64,000 nucleotides of DNA from positions 1-64,000 of the forward strand of contig JAZQIO010000051.1 in assembly GCA_045541135.1 (NCBI GenBank), written 5' to 3'. How positions within the stretch are numbered: position 1 is the stretch's first letter; every line of letters begins with the position of its first letter. Made by a program: the position numbers and the translations under genes. Source of the stretch: CAZNKU01 sp045541135. Lineage in GTDB: Bacteria; Bacillota; Clostridia; Monoglobales; Firm-18. The notes below the pieces were generated by a model, which saw only the letters and a program-made list of their open reading frames with translations, was not told the DNA's origin and did not search any database. This document shows, one piece after another, positions 9,295 through 18,690 of the stretch.

Positions 9295-9323
9295 CTCCTG
9301 TGCATGAAACAGATACACAGGAG
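9295..9323 (-). terminator. Terminator of the TIGR04086-type gene
   Basis: Stem CTCCTGTG/CACAGGAG (9295-9302 with 9316-9323) followed by TTTTG on the minus strand, shortly after the stop codon. Confidence 0.75.
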
Positions 9324-9329
9324 AAAAAA

Positions 9330-9752
9330 TCAATGTCTTGTTTTATGTGTTTTTTTATTATTTATTCCTATTATACTACCGGCAATACCTGATATGGTAC
9401 CTGCTATTATCAAAATTATACCGCTTGAGCTTATGAAAGGACTTTTAAATATGATGCAACCTACTATATAGAGGATAAACATATATGAAAAACCGGTTAT
9501 ACATCCTGTAAGCCATCCCTTTTCACTACTTTTACGTCCGTTTGATATGCTTGCAACCAAAATACTTAAAAGAGTTATTACAACACTTACCGGTGTAATA
9601 ATAGAGTAGGATACCGAGGTGTATGTAATAACGAAAGAAAAAATCAAAAATAATATCATCGAAAGTAAATAGCTAAAAATTATGCTTTTTAATACAGATG
9701 CTATCGGACAAGATATAAAAATCCGATGTTTAGAAACAATTTTACATTCCAT
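9330..9752 (-). CDS. Small TIGR04086-like integral membrane protein
   Basis: 140 residues with four predicted transmembrane helices (roughly 20-40, 48-68, 82-104, 108-128) and a basic cytoplasmic loop ISNGRKSSEKG between helices 2 and 3. The pattern, including GIAGSIIGI near the C-terminus, matches the TIGR04086 family, a Firmicute-specific group of unknown function often found close to yajC/secDF. Here it lies directly upstream of secD with its own terminator. No catalytic residues are recognisable. Confidence 0.7.
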   Translation of the reverse strand: MECKIVSKHRIFISCPIASVLKSIIFSYLLSMILFLIFSFVITYTSVSYSIITPVSVVITLLSILVASISNGRKSSEKGWLTGCITGFSYMFILYIVGCIIFKSPFISSSGIILIIAGTISGIAGSIIGINNKKTHKTRH

Positions 9753-9849
9753 AGTCGATTCTCCTTAAATTTTTATAGTTAATTATATGTGTAAACTATG
9801 AAATAATTGACATATAGTAGTAAAATATTATCACCTTTTTTTGTACGTA

Positions 9850-9878
9850 TTGACTTTTGAATTTTGATTTTTTAAAAT
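9850..9878 (+). promoter_or_regulatory. Promoter for HAD-GH3 operon
   Basis: TTGACT (9850-9855), 17-bp spacer, TAAAAT (9873-9878), 30 bp before the HAD gene. Confidence 0.7.
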
Positions 9879-9889
9879 AAATTCAAAAG
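9854..9889. promoter_or_regulatory. Perfect inverted repeat over the promoter, candidate operator
   Basis: CTTTTGAATTT (9854-9864) and its exact complement AAATTCAAAAG (9879-9889) are separated by 14 bp and bracket the -10 box. The placement suits repressor binding; no regulator gene is adjacent. Confidence 0.45.
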
Positions 9890-9907
9890 AAATACAGGAG
9901 GTATTTT

Positions 9908-10723
9908 ATGTCGAAAAAGAGTTATTTTATCGGTGTGGATTCTGATGGAACAGCATTTAACAGTATGATTCCGAAGCATAAAGATGCCTTTATTCCTGCC
10001 ACGATTAAAGTTTGGAATTTGCAGCAATATACGGATACAGTGTTCGAAATTGAAGAACGTATAAATTTGTATTCAAAACAGCGCGGTGTTAATCGATTCC
10101 CCGGACAACTTATGTTGTTTGAGGAATTAAAGGAAAAAGGTATAGATGTTGGAGACTTTTCAGCTTTTAAGAAGTATGTTGAAAAATCTTCGAATTATTC
10201 AAACACTTCATTAAAAGAGTATATGAAGGAAAACCCGGATCCGTTTCTTGATAAAGTTATGGAATGGAGCACACTTGGTGACAAACTTTTCTTTGAAGCA
10301 GCAAACGGTATGCCACCGTTTAATGGTGTTAAAGAAGCTTTGGCAGAAGTAAGTAAATTTGCAGATGTCGTTGTTGTATCATCTGCATCGGCAAAAGGTT
10401 TGATTGAAGATTGGACCGCCGGTGGAATTGTCGAGTATACATATAAAATAATGGGTCAGGAAAACGGAACAAAAAAGCAACAACTTAAAACAGCTGTAGA
10501 CGGTAAATATTCTGAGGGTTGTGTACTTATGATTGGCGATGCTATCGGAGATTACGAAGCGGCAAAAAGTGTAAATGCTTTGTTTTATCCTATTTTGCCG
10601 GGCAAAGAGGAAGAATCATGGAAAAACTTTCTTGAAACTGGAACTAAAAAGTTTTTAGAAGGTACTTTCGAAGGTGAGTATCAGGAAAGCCTGCTTAATG
10701 AGTTTTTAAAAATATTATCATAA
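9908..10723 (+). CDS. HAD-superfamily hydrolase
   Basis: 271 residues. Motif I is GVDSDGTAFNSM (nucleophile D11, acid D13), motif II is the VVVVSSAS strand near residue 158, and motif IV is MIGDAIGDYEAAK. This is a HAD phosphatase with a helical cap inserted after motif I. Substrate unknown. AGGAGG lies 6 nt before the ATG. The adjoining GH3 glycosidase starts 12 nt after its stop, so sugar-phosphate turnover linked to glycan recycling is a reasonable inference. Confidence 0.8.
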   Translation: MSKKSYFIGVDSDGTAFNSMIPKHKDAFIPATIKVWNLQQYTDTVFEIEERINLYSKQRGVNRFPGQLMLFEELKEKGIDVGDFSAFKKYVEKSSNYSNTSLKEYMKENPDPFLDKVMEWSTLGDKLFFEAANGMPPFNGVKEALAEVSKFADVVVVSSASAKGLIEDWTAGGIVEYTYKIMGQENGTKKQQLKTAVDGKYSEGCVLMIGDAIGDYEAAKSVNALFYPILPGKEEESWKNFLETGTKKFLEGTFEGEYQESLLNEFLKILS

Positions 10724-10735
10724 AGGAGAATTGTA

Positions 10736-12376
10736 ATGAATATTGAAAAAATCATTTCACAGATGACATTGGAAGAAAAAGTTGGCCAAATTTGTGTGCC
10801 TATTTTGCAAAAAGATTCAATTACAGAAGATTTAAAATATTATATAGAAGAAAGACATATTGGCGTTTTAAGATATTGTCCAAATGCAGAGTTTGACAAT
10901 GCAAGTGTTGTTGTAGGAAAGCCTAATAAATATTTTTCAGCATCAGAAATGGCTGAATTTTTGAATTCTGTTCAAAAGCTTTCAATTGATTCAACAGGAG
11001 TTCCTCTTTTTATTTCTGTTGACCAGGAAGGAAGTATAAGAAATGATATAAACCGTGCAGGTGCTTTTGCATACAGCGGTCATATGGCTTTTGGTGCAGC
11101 GGCCGATACTGAGCTTACATATGAAATTGCAAAAGCTACAGCAAAAGAATTCCGTTCAATGGGTATTAACCATGTGCAGTCACCAATATGCGATGTTTTA
11201 AGATACCAGGGAAGAAAAACTATGAAGGCATCCGTATTTGCTGAAGATCAGCAGATGGTTACAGATCATGCTTTTGCTATGATGAAAGGTTTGCAGGATG
11301 GTGGAGTAAGTTCAATGTGTAAACATTTCCCGGGTTATGGCTCGTTGGCAACAGATGCCCATAAGGGTGTTGCAGAAATTACCAAAGACCTTGAAACATT
11401 GGAAAAGGAAGATTTAGTGCCATTTATGAAACTTTGTACAAATGGTGTTAACGGTATAATGATCGGACACGTTATTACTCGCTGTATAGATGACGTAGTT
11501 GCAACTGTGTCACCAAAGGTTGTCAACGGATACTTGAGAGGTAAAATAGGCTTTGATGGTATTATAATGACAGATGCTATGCGTATGCATGCTATTCAGG
11601 ATGTATATGGCACAGGTTCTGCATCAGTAATGGCTGTTCAGGCAGGTTGTGACCTCGTACTTCTCAGGGGAAGCAGAGAACATTTTGATGAGGGATATAA
11701 TGCAATACTTTCAGCAGCTAAAGACGGAACATTGGCTATTGAAGATATTGAAGCTTCAATCAGACGAGTACTTAAACAGAAAGAAAGAGTGGGTGTTCTT
11801 GATAATCCTTATGCCGACCCTAAAGTTGCGGAAAAAACTGTAGGATGCGCAGAGCATAAAGCTTTATCTAAAAAATTGGCAGCAAGTTCAATTACTACAC
11901 TCAAGAAAAAATTGATTCCGCTTAAGGATGAAGGACAAAGAGTTCTTGCAGTCAGTGTTGAACCTCAAAAAATTGCAGCTGCAATGGATGATATTCAAAG
12001 TGTAAATATGCTACCGCGTGCAGTAGGTTATGATTTTAAGAATACAGAAGAGTTAATGCTTCCTCTTGATCCGACAGAGGAACAAATAGTTGGTTGTATT
12101 GAAAAGGCAAAAAATGCAGATTTGATAGTTTATGGTATGTGTGATGCTATTTTGTATGATGGTCAGGTGAAATTGGCGGAAGAACTGAATAAACTTGGCA
12201 AGAATGTGGTAGTTGTAGCTATGGATTCACCTTTTGATGTGGAATTAGTACCGTTTTTTGGTGATGTTGTTGCAACATATGGTGTTGCTAACGATTCAAT
12301 GCTTGCGGCAATGGATGTTATATGCGGAAGAAAAGAAGGGGATGCAGTTTCTCCTGTTAAAATTCCTAATATATAA
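10736..12376 (+). CDS. Glycoside hydrolase family 3, NagZ-like
   Basis: 546 residues. The N-terminal TIM-barrel shows SVDQEGS (~95-100), KHFPG (196-200) followed by DAH (207-209), which is the Asp-His acid/base dyad peculiar to GH3 beta-N-acetylhexosaminidases, and the nucleophile D280 in IIMTDAM. A C-terminal ~200-residue alpha/beta domain follows. No signal peptide is visible, so a cytoplasmic enzyme that removes N-acetylglucosamine-type residues, as in cell-wall recycling, is likely. AAAGGAG precedes the ATG. Co-transcribed with the upstream HAD hydrolase. Confidence 0.85.
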   Translation: MNIEKIISQMTLEEKVGQICVPILQKDSITEDLKYYIEERHIGVLRYCPNAEFDNASVVVGKPNKYFSASEMAEFLNSVQKLSIDSTGVPLFISVDQEGSIRNDINRAGAFAYSGHMAFGAAADTELTYEIAKATAKEFRSMGINHVQSPICDVLRYQGRKTMKASVFAEDQQMVTDHAFAMMKGLQDGGVSSMCKHFPGYGSLATDAHKGVAEITKDLETLEKEDLVPFMKLCTNGVNGIMIGHVITRCIDDVVATVSPKVVNGYLRGKIGFDGIIMTDAMRMHAIQDVYGTGSASVMAVQAGCDLVLLRGSREHFDEGYNAILSAAKDGTLAIEDIEASIRRVLKQKERVGVLDNPYADPKVAEKTVGCAEHKALSKKLAASSITTLKKKLIPLKDEGQRVLAVSVEPQKIAAAMDDIQSVNMLPRAVGYDFKNTEELMLPLDPTEEQIVGCIEKAKNADLIVYGMCDAILYDGQVKLAEELNKLGKNVVVVAMDSPFDVELVPFFGDVVATYGVANDSMLAAMDVICGRKEGDAVSPVKIPNI

Positions 12377-12401
12377 ATGAAAAACTTTTTTAAAAAAACT
12401 A

Positions 12402-12430
12402 TTGACAAACATTATTTGTTGTGTTAAAAT
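12402..12430 (+). promoter_or_regulatory. Promoter for tRNA-Lys
   Basis: Perfect TTGACA (12402-12407), 17-bp spacer, TAAAAT (12425-12430), 33 bp before the tRNA. Confidence 0.85.
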
Positions 12431-12463
12431 ATGTCTTGTGCTTGAGAAAAGCACAAGATGTCC

Positions 12464-12539
12464 GCACCATTAGCTCAGTTGGTAGAGCACCTGACTCTTA
12501 ATCAGGGTGTCCCGGGTTCGAATCCCTGATGGTGCACCA
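12464..12539 (+). tRNA. tRNA-Lys (CTT)
   Basis: 76 nt. Acceptor GCACCAT/ATGGTGC, discriminator A, encoded CCA. Anticodon loop CTCTTAA gives anticodon CTT, reading AAG lysine codons. The D-loop and T-loop (GGTTCGAATCC) are canonical. Confidence 0.97.
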
Positions 12540-12540
12540 A

Positions 12541-12577
12541 AAACCGATGAAATTGCGATTTCATCGGTTTTATTTTA
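12541..12577 (+). terminator. Terminator of tRNA-Lys
   Basis: A 13-bp perfect stem (12541-12553 with 12558-12570), 4-nt loop, followed by TATTTTATTT. Confidence 0.9.
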
Positions 12578-12601
12578 TTTGAATTTTATTGTGGAGATAT
12601 A

Positions 12602-13429
12602 ATGATTATGAAAAAATTTGAAGGGATACTTTTTATTACTGACCTTGACGGCACATTGTTAAAAGATGACAAAACTATTTCAAAGAAAAATCTTGATGCA
12701 ATAAAATATTTTATGTCAGAGGGCGGTGTTTTTACTTTTTTTACCGGACGTATTCCTGCAGGAGCTCAGATGGTTTATGATGTTGTAATGCCAAATGCTC
12801 CCTGCGGATGTATAAATGGAGGAGGGATATACGATTTCAGGACAAAGAAACTTTTATGGCATAAAAGTATTTCACGGGATGTTCTGGAATTGGTAGAATA
12901 TATTGATAAAGAAGTACCTGATATGGGTATTGAAATAAATTTGTTTGATAAGATTTGTTTTTGTAAAAAGAATGCCGCTACTGAAAAGCATAGAACAGAT
13001 GAAAACATGAATGATTTCAGTTGTCATTACGCTGAAGTAAAAGAACCTTTTGCCAAAATACTGTTTGTGGATTTCAATGAAGATAATATGGCAAAAACCA
13101 TTGATTTAATTCATAATCATCCTAAATCCTCCGACTTTGATTTTGTTCGTTCTGATGCAGCATTTTATGAATGCTTGCCTAAAGGAGTAAGTAAAGGTGA
13201 TCTTATAATTAAGCTTACAGAAATTTTGAATATTGATAAGAAGAAAACTATTGCAGTAGGAGATAATGACAATGATGCATCGATGCTAAAAACAGCTCAT
13301 ATCGGCATTGCGGTTTCAAATGCTTCTGAAAAAGCAAAAGCTTCAGCAGATTACATTACTGTAAGTAATGAGGATGATGCTATTTCAAAAATTATAGAAG
13401 AGCTTGATAAAGGTATATTGTTTATATAG
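12602..13429 (+). CDS. Cof-type HAD-IIB phosphatase
   Basis: 275 residues with HAD motif I FITDLDGTLL (nucleophile D near residue 13), motif II FFTGR, the C2B cap between them, and motif IV AVGDNDNDASML. This is the Cof/YwpJ-type subfamily, broad-range sugar-phosphate or cofactor phosphatases. Substrate not predictable. GGAG lies 5 nt before the first ATG (12602) and 11 nt before a second (12608); either may be used. The gene stands alone between tRNA-Lys and a convergent histidine kinase. Confidence 0.88.
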   Translation: MIMKKFEGILFITDLDGTLLKDDKTISKKNLDAIKYFMSEGGVFTFFTGRIPAGAQMVYDVVMPNAPCGCINGGGIYDFRTKKLLWHKSISRDVLELVEYIDKEVPDMGIEINLFDKICFCKKNAATEKHRTDENMNDFSCHYAEVKEPFAKILFVDFNEDNMAKTIDLIHNHPKSSDFDFVRSDAAFYECLPKGVSKGDLIIKLTEILNIDKKKTIAVGDNDNDASMLKTAHIGIAVSNASEKAKASADYITVSNEDDAISKIIEELDKGILFI

Positions 13430-13460
13430 AAAGGACGGTTACAAATTGTAACCGTCTTTT
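13430..13460. terminator. Bidirectional terminator
   Basis: Stem GACGGTTAC/GTAACCGTC (13434-13442 with 13448-13456), extended by A-T pairs on both sides and ending in TTTT. It separates the convergent phosphatase and histidine kinase genes. Confidence 0.85.
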
Positions 13461-13476
13461 CATACTGACCGTAGGT

Positions 13477-15282
13477 TTATTCCTCAATTTCATTTTGAAT
13501 TTCTTTTTTTTCTTCTTCAATATTTTCTGATCCCTGAATTGTTACAGGAAGTTTTATTATAACCTCTGTGCCCACGTTATATTCACTGTTGATTATAATG
13601 TTACCTCCATGGAGTTTCACTATTTCGTATGCAATTGCAAGACCAAGACCTGTGCCGCCTTTATCTCTTGAACGTGCTTTGTCAACGCGATAAAATCTTT
13701 CGAAAATACGTGGCAAATCTTTTTCGGGGATTCCTACGCCGGTATCCTTTATTTTTATGTAAGCTTCATTATATATATATCCTGTAAATACATCAATTTT
13801 ACCACCTTCGGCAGTGTACTTTATAGCGTTGGAAATGATATTTGTTATTACCTGCTCAATTCTGTCAATATCTGCATTTACATCAGGACATTTAATAAGA
13901 GGAGTATATGAAAGAGTGAGCTTGTCATTTTCAGCCTGGAATTTCATTTTTGTCACTACATCGTTAACTAAATCTTCTAATGAAAAATCAGTTTTCATTA
14001 TAGTAAGCTTATTGCTGTCAAAACTGCTTAGTGTAAGCAATTCTTTTACTATACGTGTCATTCTGTCTACTTCTCTTATTATTACATTCAAAAATCTTTG
14101 TTCATCCTGGTCTTCAGAACTGTCTGAAAGTGTTTCTGCATACGTTTTTATAGTAGTAAGAGGTGTTCGCAGTTCGTGAGAAACATTTGCAACAAATTCC
14201 CTTCGTGCTATTTCAAGTCTTTCACTTTCGGTTATATCCTGTATAACAACTACAACACCGTCGGTTTTTTCATCATCAACCTTGAATGATGCAAAGAACG
14301 CTTTGAAATACTGACCATTTACTGTAATGTTTTTGCTTATTGTTTCAAAATGGTCAAGGTATAATATTTCTGCAAGACAAACAGCAACATCATATTGATT
14401 AAAATATTCATCAAAAAATATATTGTCTACATCATCATCTGTAATGCCAAGCATTGTTTTTGCTTCAGGATTAATAAACATAATGCGTTGGTCCGTACCA
14501 AAAGCTATGACACCGTCATTCATATTGCGAAGAACAGTTTCTAACTTGATTTTTTCCTGATCAATTTCTTCCATAGAGGATTTAATCACCGAGGACATAT
14601 AGTTGAATGCGTGTGCAAGTTTACCAATTTCGTCTCTTGAATTTACAGAGATTTTAGTGTCAAATCGTCCTTTAGCCAAAGCTTCGGCTTTTTTTGTAAT
14701 GTTTTTTATTGGCTTTGTTATGGTTTTTGACATCATAAAACCTAAGACTATTGATATGACAATACCTATAAATAACGCTTGTGCAACAATAAGCATCATA
14801 GATTGCGTAATATCCAGTACTTCGGTTTTACTGTCACGTATATAAATGATGTAATTTTGTGTGGGATATGCGTAGTCTATATAGCTCGTTTTATTGGTGA
14901 CTTTGTTTCCTGTTTTTCCTGACATAGCCGAGATTATATTTTCGGTTTTTTCAATTGTATACAAATTGTTGTCGGAATTGTACAAAGCATTACCTGTTTT
15001 TATATCAAGAATATGGTAACTTCTGTTTGAATTTATACCCATTCGTCCGGAATATGTGTTAAGTAATGATTTTACAGCCTCCAGAGGAACATCTGTAGTT
15101 TCGGCATCAAGTAATTGGGTTGTAAGTTCATCGGAAAAAGCTATTGAAATTTCTTCTTCAAATCTGTTTAAATAAAAATTTGAAACCTGATCTTTCATTA
15201 CTATACCAAACACCATAATAATTGACAAAACAACAAGCAGAAACATTGTAACTATTTTCCATTGTACTGAAGATTTAAACAT
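13477..15282 (-). CDS. Membrane sensor histidine kinase, WalK-like, without a partner
   Basis: 601 residues: helix ~10-27, an extracytoplasmic sensor region ~30-160, a second helix ~165-187, HAMP ~188-240 (TKPIKNITKKAEALAKG), PAS ~250-355, HisKA with phospho-acceptor H369 in NVSHELRTP, and an ATPase domain with NAIKYT, DTGVGIP and GGTGLGLAI. The order matches WalK/VicK and PhoR kinases. No response regulator lies next to it; it is the third gene of a radA-rdgB unit and starts 4 nt after the rdgB stop. The signal sensed is unknown. Confidence 0.9.
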   Translation of the reverse strand: MFKSSVQWKIVTMFLLVVLSIIMVFGIVMKDQVSNFYLNRFEEEISIAFSDELTTQLLDAETTDVPLEAVKSLLNTYSGRMGINSNRSYHILDIKTGNALYNSDNNLYTIEKTENIISAMSGKTGNKVTNKTSYIDYAYPTQNYIIYIRDSKTEVLDITQSMMLIVAQALFIGIVISIVLGFMMSKTITKPIKNITKKAEALAKGRFDTKISVNSRDEIGKLAHAFNYMSSVIKSSMEEIDQEKIKLETVLRNMNDGVIAFGTDQRIMFINPEAKTMLGITDDDVDNIFFDEYFNQYDVAVCLAEILYLDHFETISKNITVNGQYFKAFFASFKVDDEKTDGVVVVIQDITESERLEIARREFVANVSHELRTPLTTIKTYAETLSDSSEDQDEQRFLNVIIREVDRMTRIVKELLTLSSFDSNKLTIMKTDFSLEDLVNDVVTKMKFQAENDKLTLSYTPLIKCPDVNADIDRIEQVITNIISNAIKYTAEGGKIDVFTGYIYNEAYIKIKDTGVGIPEKDLPRIFERFYRVDKARSRDKGGTGLGLAIAYEIVKLHGGNIIINSEYNVGTEVIIKLPVTIQGSENIEEEKKEIQNEIEE

Positions 15283-15286
15283 TTTA

Positions 15287-15874
15287 TCAATCCTTTATAT
15301 TCTGTAACTTTTCTTTTATTAAACGTAAAGCCTTTGAACGGTGACTTATTTTATTTTTTTCTTCAGCACTTATTTCTGCAGATGTCATACCGTATTCGGG
15401 CAGATAGAACAAAACGTCGTATCCAAATCCACCGGTGCCTTTCATTTCGTAGTCTATTAAACCGTGAAACTCACCTTCAACATTAATTATTTTTCCGTCG
15501 GGAAAAGCTAAAGACATAGCACATACAAATTTTGCTTTTCGGTTTTCTATATTTTCCATATTTTTAAGGAGTAACAAGTTATTTTGTAAATCATCACCAT
15601 GTTCTCCTGCGTATCTGGCCGAATAAACACCCGGTGCACCGTTTAGTGCTTCAACAACAAGACCACTGTCATCTGCAAGTGTAATTTCGTTACAGATTTT
15701 CATAATTTCAACAGCTTTTTTTGTTGCATTTCCGGTAAATGAATTTGCATTTTCTTCAACTTCAACATCTATTCCTAAATCACTCATAGATAATATTTCA
15801 TATTTTTCATCGGATAATATTGCTTTTATTTCTTTCAGTTTACCTTGATTTTTGGTTGCCACTACAATTTTCAT
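15287..15874 (-). CDS. rdgB: XTP/dITP diphosphatase (RdgB/HAM1)
   Basis: 195 residues with the family's opening IVVATKNQGKLKEIKAIL, the LADDSGLVVEALNGAPGVYSARYAG motif, and GFGYDVLFYLPEYG followed by KNKISHRSKAL at the C-terminal end. The enzyme hydrolyses inosine and xanthosine triphosphates to monophosphates, keeping deaminated purines out of DNA and RNA. Its start overlaps the radA stop by 4 nt, so the two repair-related functions are translationally coupled. Length is normal. Confidence 0.95.
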   Translation of the reverse strand: MKIVVATKNQGKLKEIKAILSDEKYEILSMSDLGIDVEVEENANSFTGNATKKAVEIMKICNEITLADDSGLVVEALNGAPGVYSARYAGEHGDDLQNNLLLLKNMENIENRKAKFVCAMSLAFPDGKIINVEGEFHGLIDYEMKGTGGFGYDVLFYLPEYGMTSAEISAEEKNKISHRSKALRLIKEKLQNIKD

Positions 15875-17235
15875 TTTGCATTCTCCTTTGAATTAAGTGC
15901 ATTTAAGGCTTCTGTAATATTTTTTACCGGTATAATATTGATAGAAGAGGAAGTTGTTCTGTTTCCATAGGGTACTATAATTTTTTTGAATCCTAATTTT
16001 TCCGCCTCTGTTATTCTTTTATCCATAGCTGTTACTGAGCGTATTTCACCGGTTAAGCCTATTTCGCCAATTGCTACAGTGTCGGATGGAATAATAAAAT
16101 CACCCAAGCTTGATGCTATTGCTGCTGCAATACTTAAATCTATTGCAGGCTCAGCAAGTTTCATACCACCTGCTACATTAACATATATATCTTGTGTAGA
16201 AAGTTTTAATTTTGTATGTTTTTCCAATACAGCAATGATAAGTGCCATCTTATTGTAGTCAATACCTGAAGCGGTACGTTTTGGTGAAGGATAATTTGTT
16301 TTTGTAGTAAGTGCCTGAATTTCCGCGAGTATAGGTCGTGTACCTTCAAGTGTGCAAGTTACCGTTGTTCCACTTACACCTGCGGGTGTTTCGGAAAGTA
16401 ACATTTTAGAAGGGTTTTCTATTTCTTTTAAGCCTTCTGTAGACATTTCAAACACACCGATTTCGTTTGTTGAGCCAAAACGGTTTTTAACACCTCTTAA
16501 TATTCTGTGAAACTGATGACTTTCACCTTCAAAATACAGTACACAGTCGACCATATGTTCAAGTATTTTAGGACCTGCAATAGCCCCTTCTTTGGTTACG
16601 TGTCCTACAAGGAATATGGAAATGTTATTTGTTTTTGCAATTCTCATTAGGTTAAGTGTTACTTCTCTGATTTGAGATACACTTCCGGGGGTACTGTCTA
16701 TATTAGGACAAAAAACAGTTTGTACCGAGTCTATAATTAAAAAATCCGGTTTTGAGTTTGTAATTGCATTTTCTATTTCAAGCATATTTGTTTCGGAAAG
16801 AAATAGAAGATTTGGATTTGTAACCTTTAAACGGTCTGCTCTGAGTTTAACCTGCTTTTGTGATTCTTCACCGGAAGCATAAAGAATTGTCGATTCCGTT
16901 TTTATTGTCTGACACATTTGTAAAAGAAGTGTGGATTTTCCGATACCGGGGTCACCGCCTACAAGAACAAGTGAACCTTTTACAATACCTCCGCCAAGAA
17001 CACGGTCAAATTCGACAATTCCGGTTGATGTTCTTTCGTCGTCTGTTATTTCTATTTCAGATAGTTTTTTTGGCTTTGATATATTTGCGGATGAAAGAGA
17101 AACCTGACTTGAGGATGATTTAACCACCTTTTGCTCAATCATAGTATTCCACGCACCGCATGACATACATTTGCCTGTCCATTTAGAAGATTCGTTTCCG
17201 CATTCACTACAGAAAAAAACAGTTTTGTTTTTCAT
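15871..17235 (-). CDS. radA: DNA repair protein RadA/Sms
   Basis: 454 residues. A zinc finger (C9, C12, C23, C26) is followed by a RecA-like ATPase with Walker A GGDPGIGKST (93-102), the RadA-specific KNRFG motif (250-254) and a C-terminal Lon-protease-like domain without the catalytic dyad context. RadA is a hexameric helicase that extends recombination intermediates. First gene of a radA-rdgB-histidine kinase unit. Confidence 0.96.
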   Translation of the reverse strand: MKNKTVFFCSECGNESSKWTGKCMSCGAWNTMIEQKVVKSSSSQVSLSSANISKPKKLSEIEITDDERTSTGIVEFDRVLGGGIVKGSLVLVGGDPGIGKSTLLLQMCQTIKTESTILYASGEESQKQVKLRADRLKVTNPNLLFLSETNMLEIENAITNSKPDFLIIDSVQTVFCPNIDSTPGSVSQIREVTLNLMRIAKTNNISIFLVGHVTKEGAIAGPKILEHMVDCVLYFEGESHQFHRILRGVKNRFGSTNEIGVFEMSTEGLKEIENPSKMLLSETPAGVSGTTVTCTLEGTRPILAEIQALTTKTNYPSPKRTASGIDYNKMALIIAVLEKHTKLKLSTQDIYVNVAGGMKLAEPAIDLSIAAAIASSLGDFIIPSDTVAIGEIGLTGEIRSVTAMDKRITEAEKLGFKKIIVPYGNRTTSSSINIIPVKNITEALNALNSKENAK

Positions 17236-17331
17236 TTTTACAACCTCTTAATGTATAATACATATATTTTACACCATTTTTGTTTTTTTGTCTATCATTA
17301 TAAAAATTTTTTGAAAAAAAGAAAAATTTGA

Positions 17332-17360
17332 TTGACATTTTTGTAAATATGGTGTATATT
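17332..17360 (+). promoter_or_regulatory. Promoter for GT2 gene
   Basis: TTGACA (17332-17337), 17-bp spacer, TATATT (17355-17360). The ~85-nt A/T-rich leader up to the start codon shows no recognisable riboswitch. Confidence 0.75.
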
Positions 17361-17450
17361 ATTTCTGGTGTGCTATTTGCACTAAATTTTTATTGAATAT
17401 TTGGATAAATGTAATAAAATTATTATTATGTTTTCTGAGAGGGGAATTAC

Positions 17451-18686
17451 ATGGCTAGCGTATTAATTTGGGTTGGTTATATTATTCAGGGATTGTTCCT
17501 GCTTTTGGGTGCATACTATTTCAGTATATCTATTTTTTCTTTTTTGCCAAAAAGGGACAGACCGATTGTCGATGACAGAGATTATGATTTTGCTCTTGTA
17601 GTGGCAGCACATAATGAGGAACAAGTTATTGAACATATGGTTGAAAGCTTGACAAAGCTTAATTATCCTAAAGATAAATACAGTATTTTTGTTATTGCTG
17701 ACAATTGTACCGACAAAACTGCCAAAATAGCAAGAAATGCCGGTGCTGAGGTTTTTGAACGTTATAATGAAACCGAAAAAGGAAAAGGTTTTGCGTTAGA
17801 ATGGATGTTTGATAAAATATATAATATGGAAAGAAAATATGATTCCGTTGTTATATTTGACGCAGACAATATTGTTGATAAGGACTTTTTGTATCATATT
17901 AATGAACAACATAAACGTGGGTTCAAAGTTGTACAGGGATATATAGACAGTAAAAATCCTGATGATTCATGGGTTTCTTATTCTTATTCTTTGGGCTTTT
18001 GGTCAACCAACAAGCTTTTCCAGGTTTCAAGATATAAGCTTGGTTTGGGTTGTCAGCTTTGCGGAACCGGTTTTTCTGTAGATTTGGATATATTGCGTGA
18101 AATAGGTTGGGGTGCTACATGTCTTACTGAAGATATGGAATTTACCATGAAACTTTGTATGAACAATATAAGAGTTGCCTTTGCTTATGATGCAATAGTT
18201 TATGATGAAAAACCAATTACGTTCAAGCAGTCATGGAATCAGCGTATCAGATGGATGCAGGGACATGCAGATGTTTTCTGTCGTTTCTTTACAAAGTGTA
18301 TTAAAAAAGCTTTTAAAGAACATTCTATTTTTCCGTTGGATTGTGCATTGTATTTGTTTATGCCAATAAGAATTATCACAATGGGTGTAATTACAGCTAT
18401 CGGTTATTTGCAGGTGTTTTGTAATAATCCATATGTACTTGGTAGTGCATTACACTTACCGGATTGGTTTGTTATAGCTTTTGCTATATGCCAGTATTTG
18501 TGGTTACCGTTTGTTATGCTTGTTGAAAAAAGAATTTCTAAGAGAACGATTTGGGGTTATATAACATATATTGTATATTCCTTTACATGGATTCCTATTG
18601 CTGTTATTGGCTTTATCAGAAAAAATCAGCATGAATGGTATCACACTCAGCATACAAGACAGATTAAAATTAATGAAATGAAATAA
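17451..18686 (+). CDS. Membrane glycosyltransferase family 2
   Basis: 411 residues. An N-terminal helix (~5-30) precedes a GT-A domain with DAD (137-139, metal/nucleotide), TED (226-228, catalytic base) and QRIRW (264-268), the QxxRW motif of processive GT2 enzymes such as cellulose, hyaluronan and poly-GlcNAc synthases. Three C-terminal helices follow (~300-400). It probably makes or extends a surface polysaccharide at the membrane; product unknown. GAGAGGGG precedes the ATG. Single-gene unit. Confidence 0.88.
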   Translation: MASVLIWVGYIIQGLFLLLGAYYFSISIFSFLPKRDRPIVDDRDYDFALVVAAHNEEQVIEHMVESLTKLNYPKDKYSIFVIADNCTDKTAKIARNAGAEVFERYNETEKGKGFALEWMFDKIYNMERKYDSVVIFDADNIVDKDFLYHINEQHKRGFKVVQGYIDSKNPDDSWVSYSYSLGFWSTNKLFQVSRYKLGLGCQLCGTGFSVDLDILREIGWGATCLTEDMEFTMKLCMNNIRVAFAYDAIVYDEKPITFKQSWNQRIRWMQGHADVFCRFFTKCIKKAFKEHSIFPLDCALYLFMPIRIITMGVITAIGYLQVFCNNPYVLGSALHLPDWFVIAFAICQYLWLPFVMLVEKRISKRTIWGYITYIVYSFTWIPIAVIGFIRKNQHEWYHTQHTRQIKINEMK

Positions 18687-18690
18687 AATA

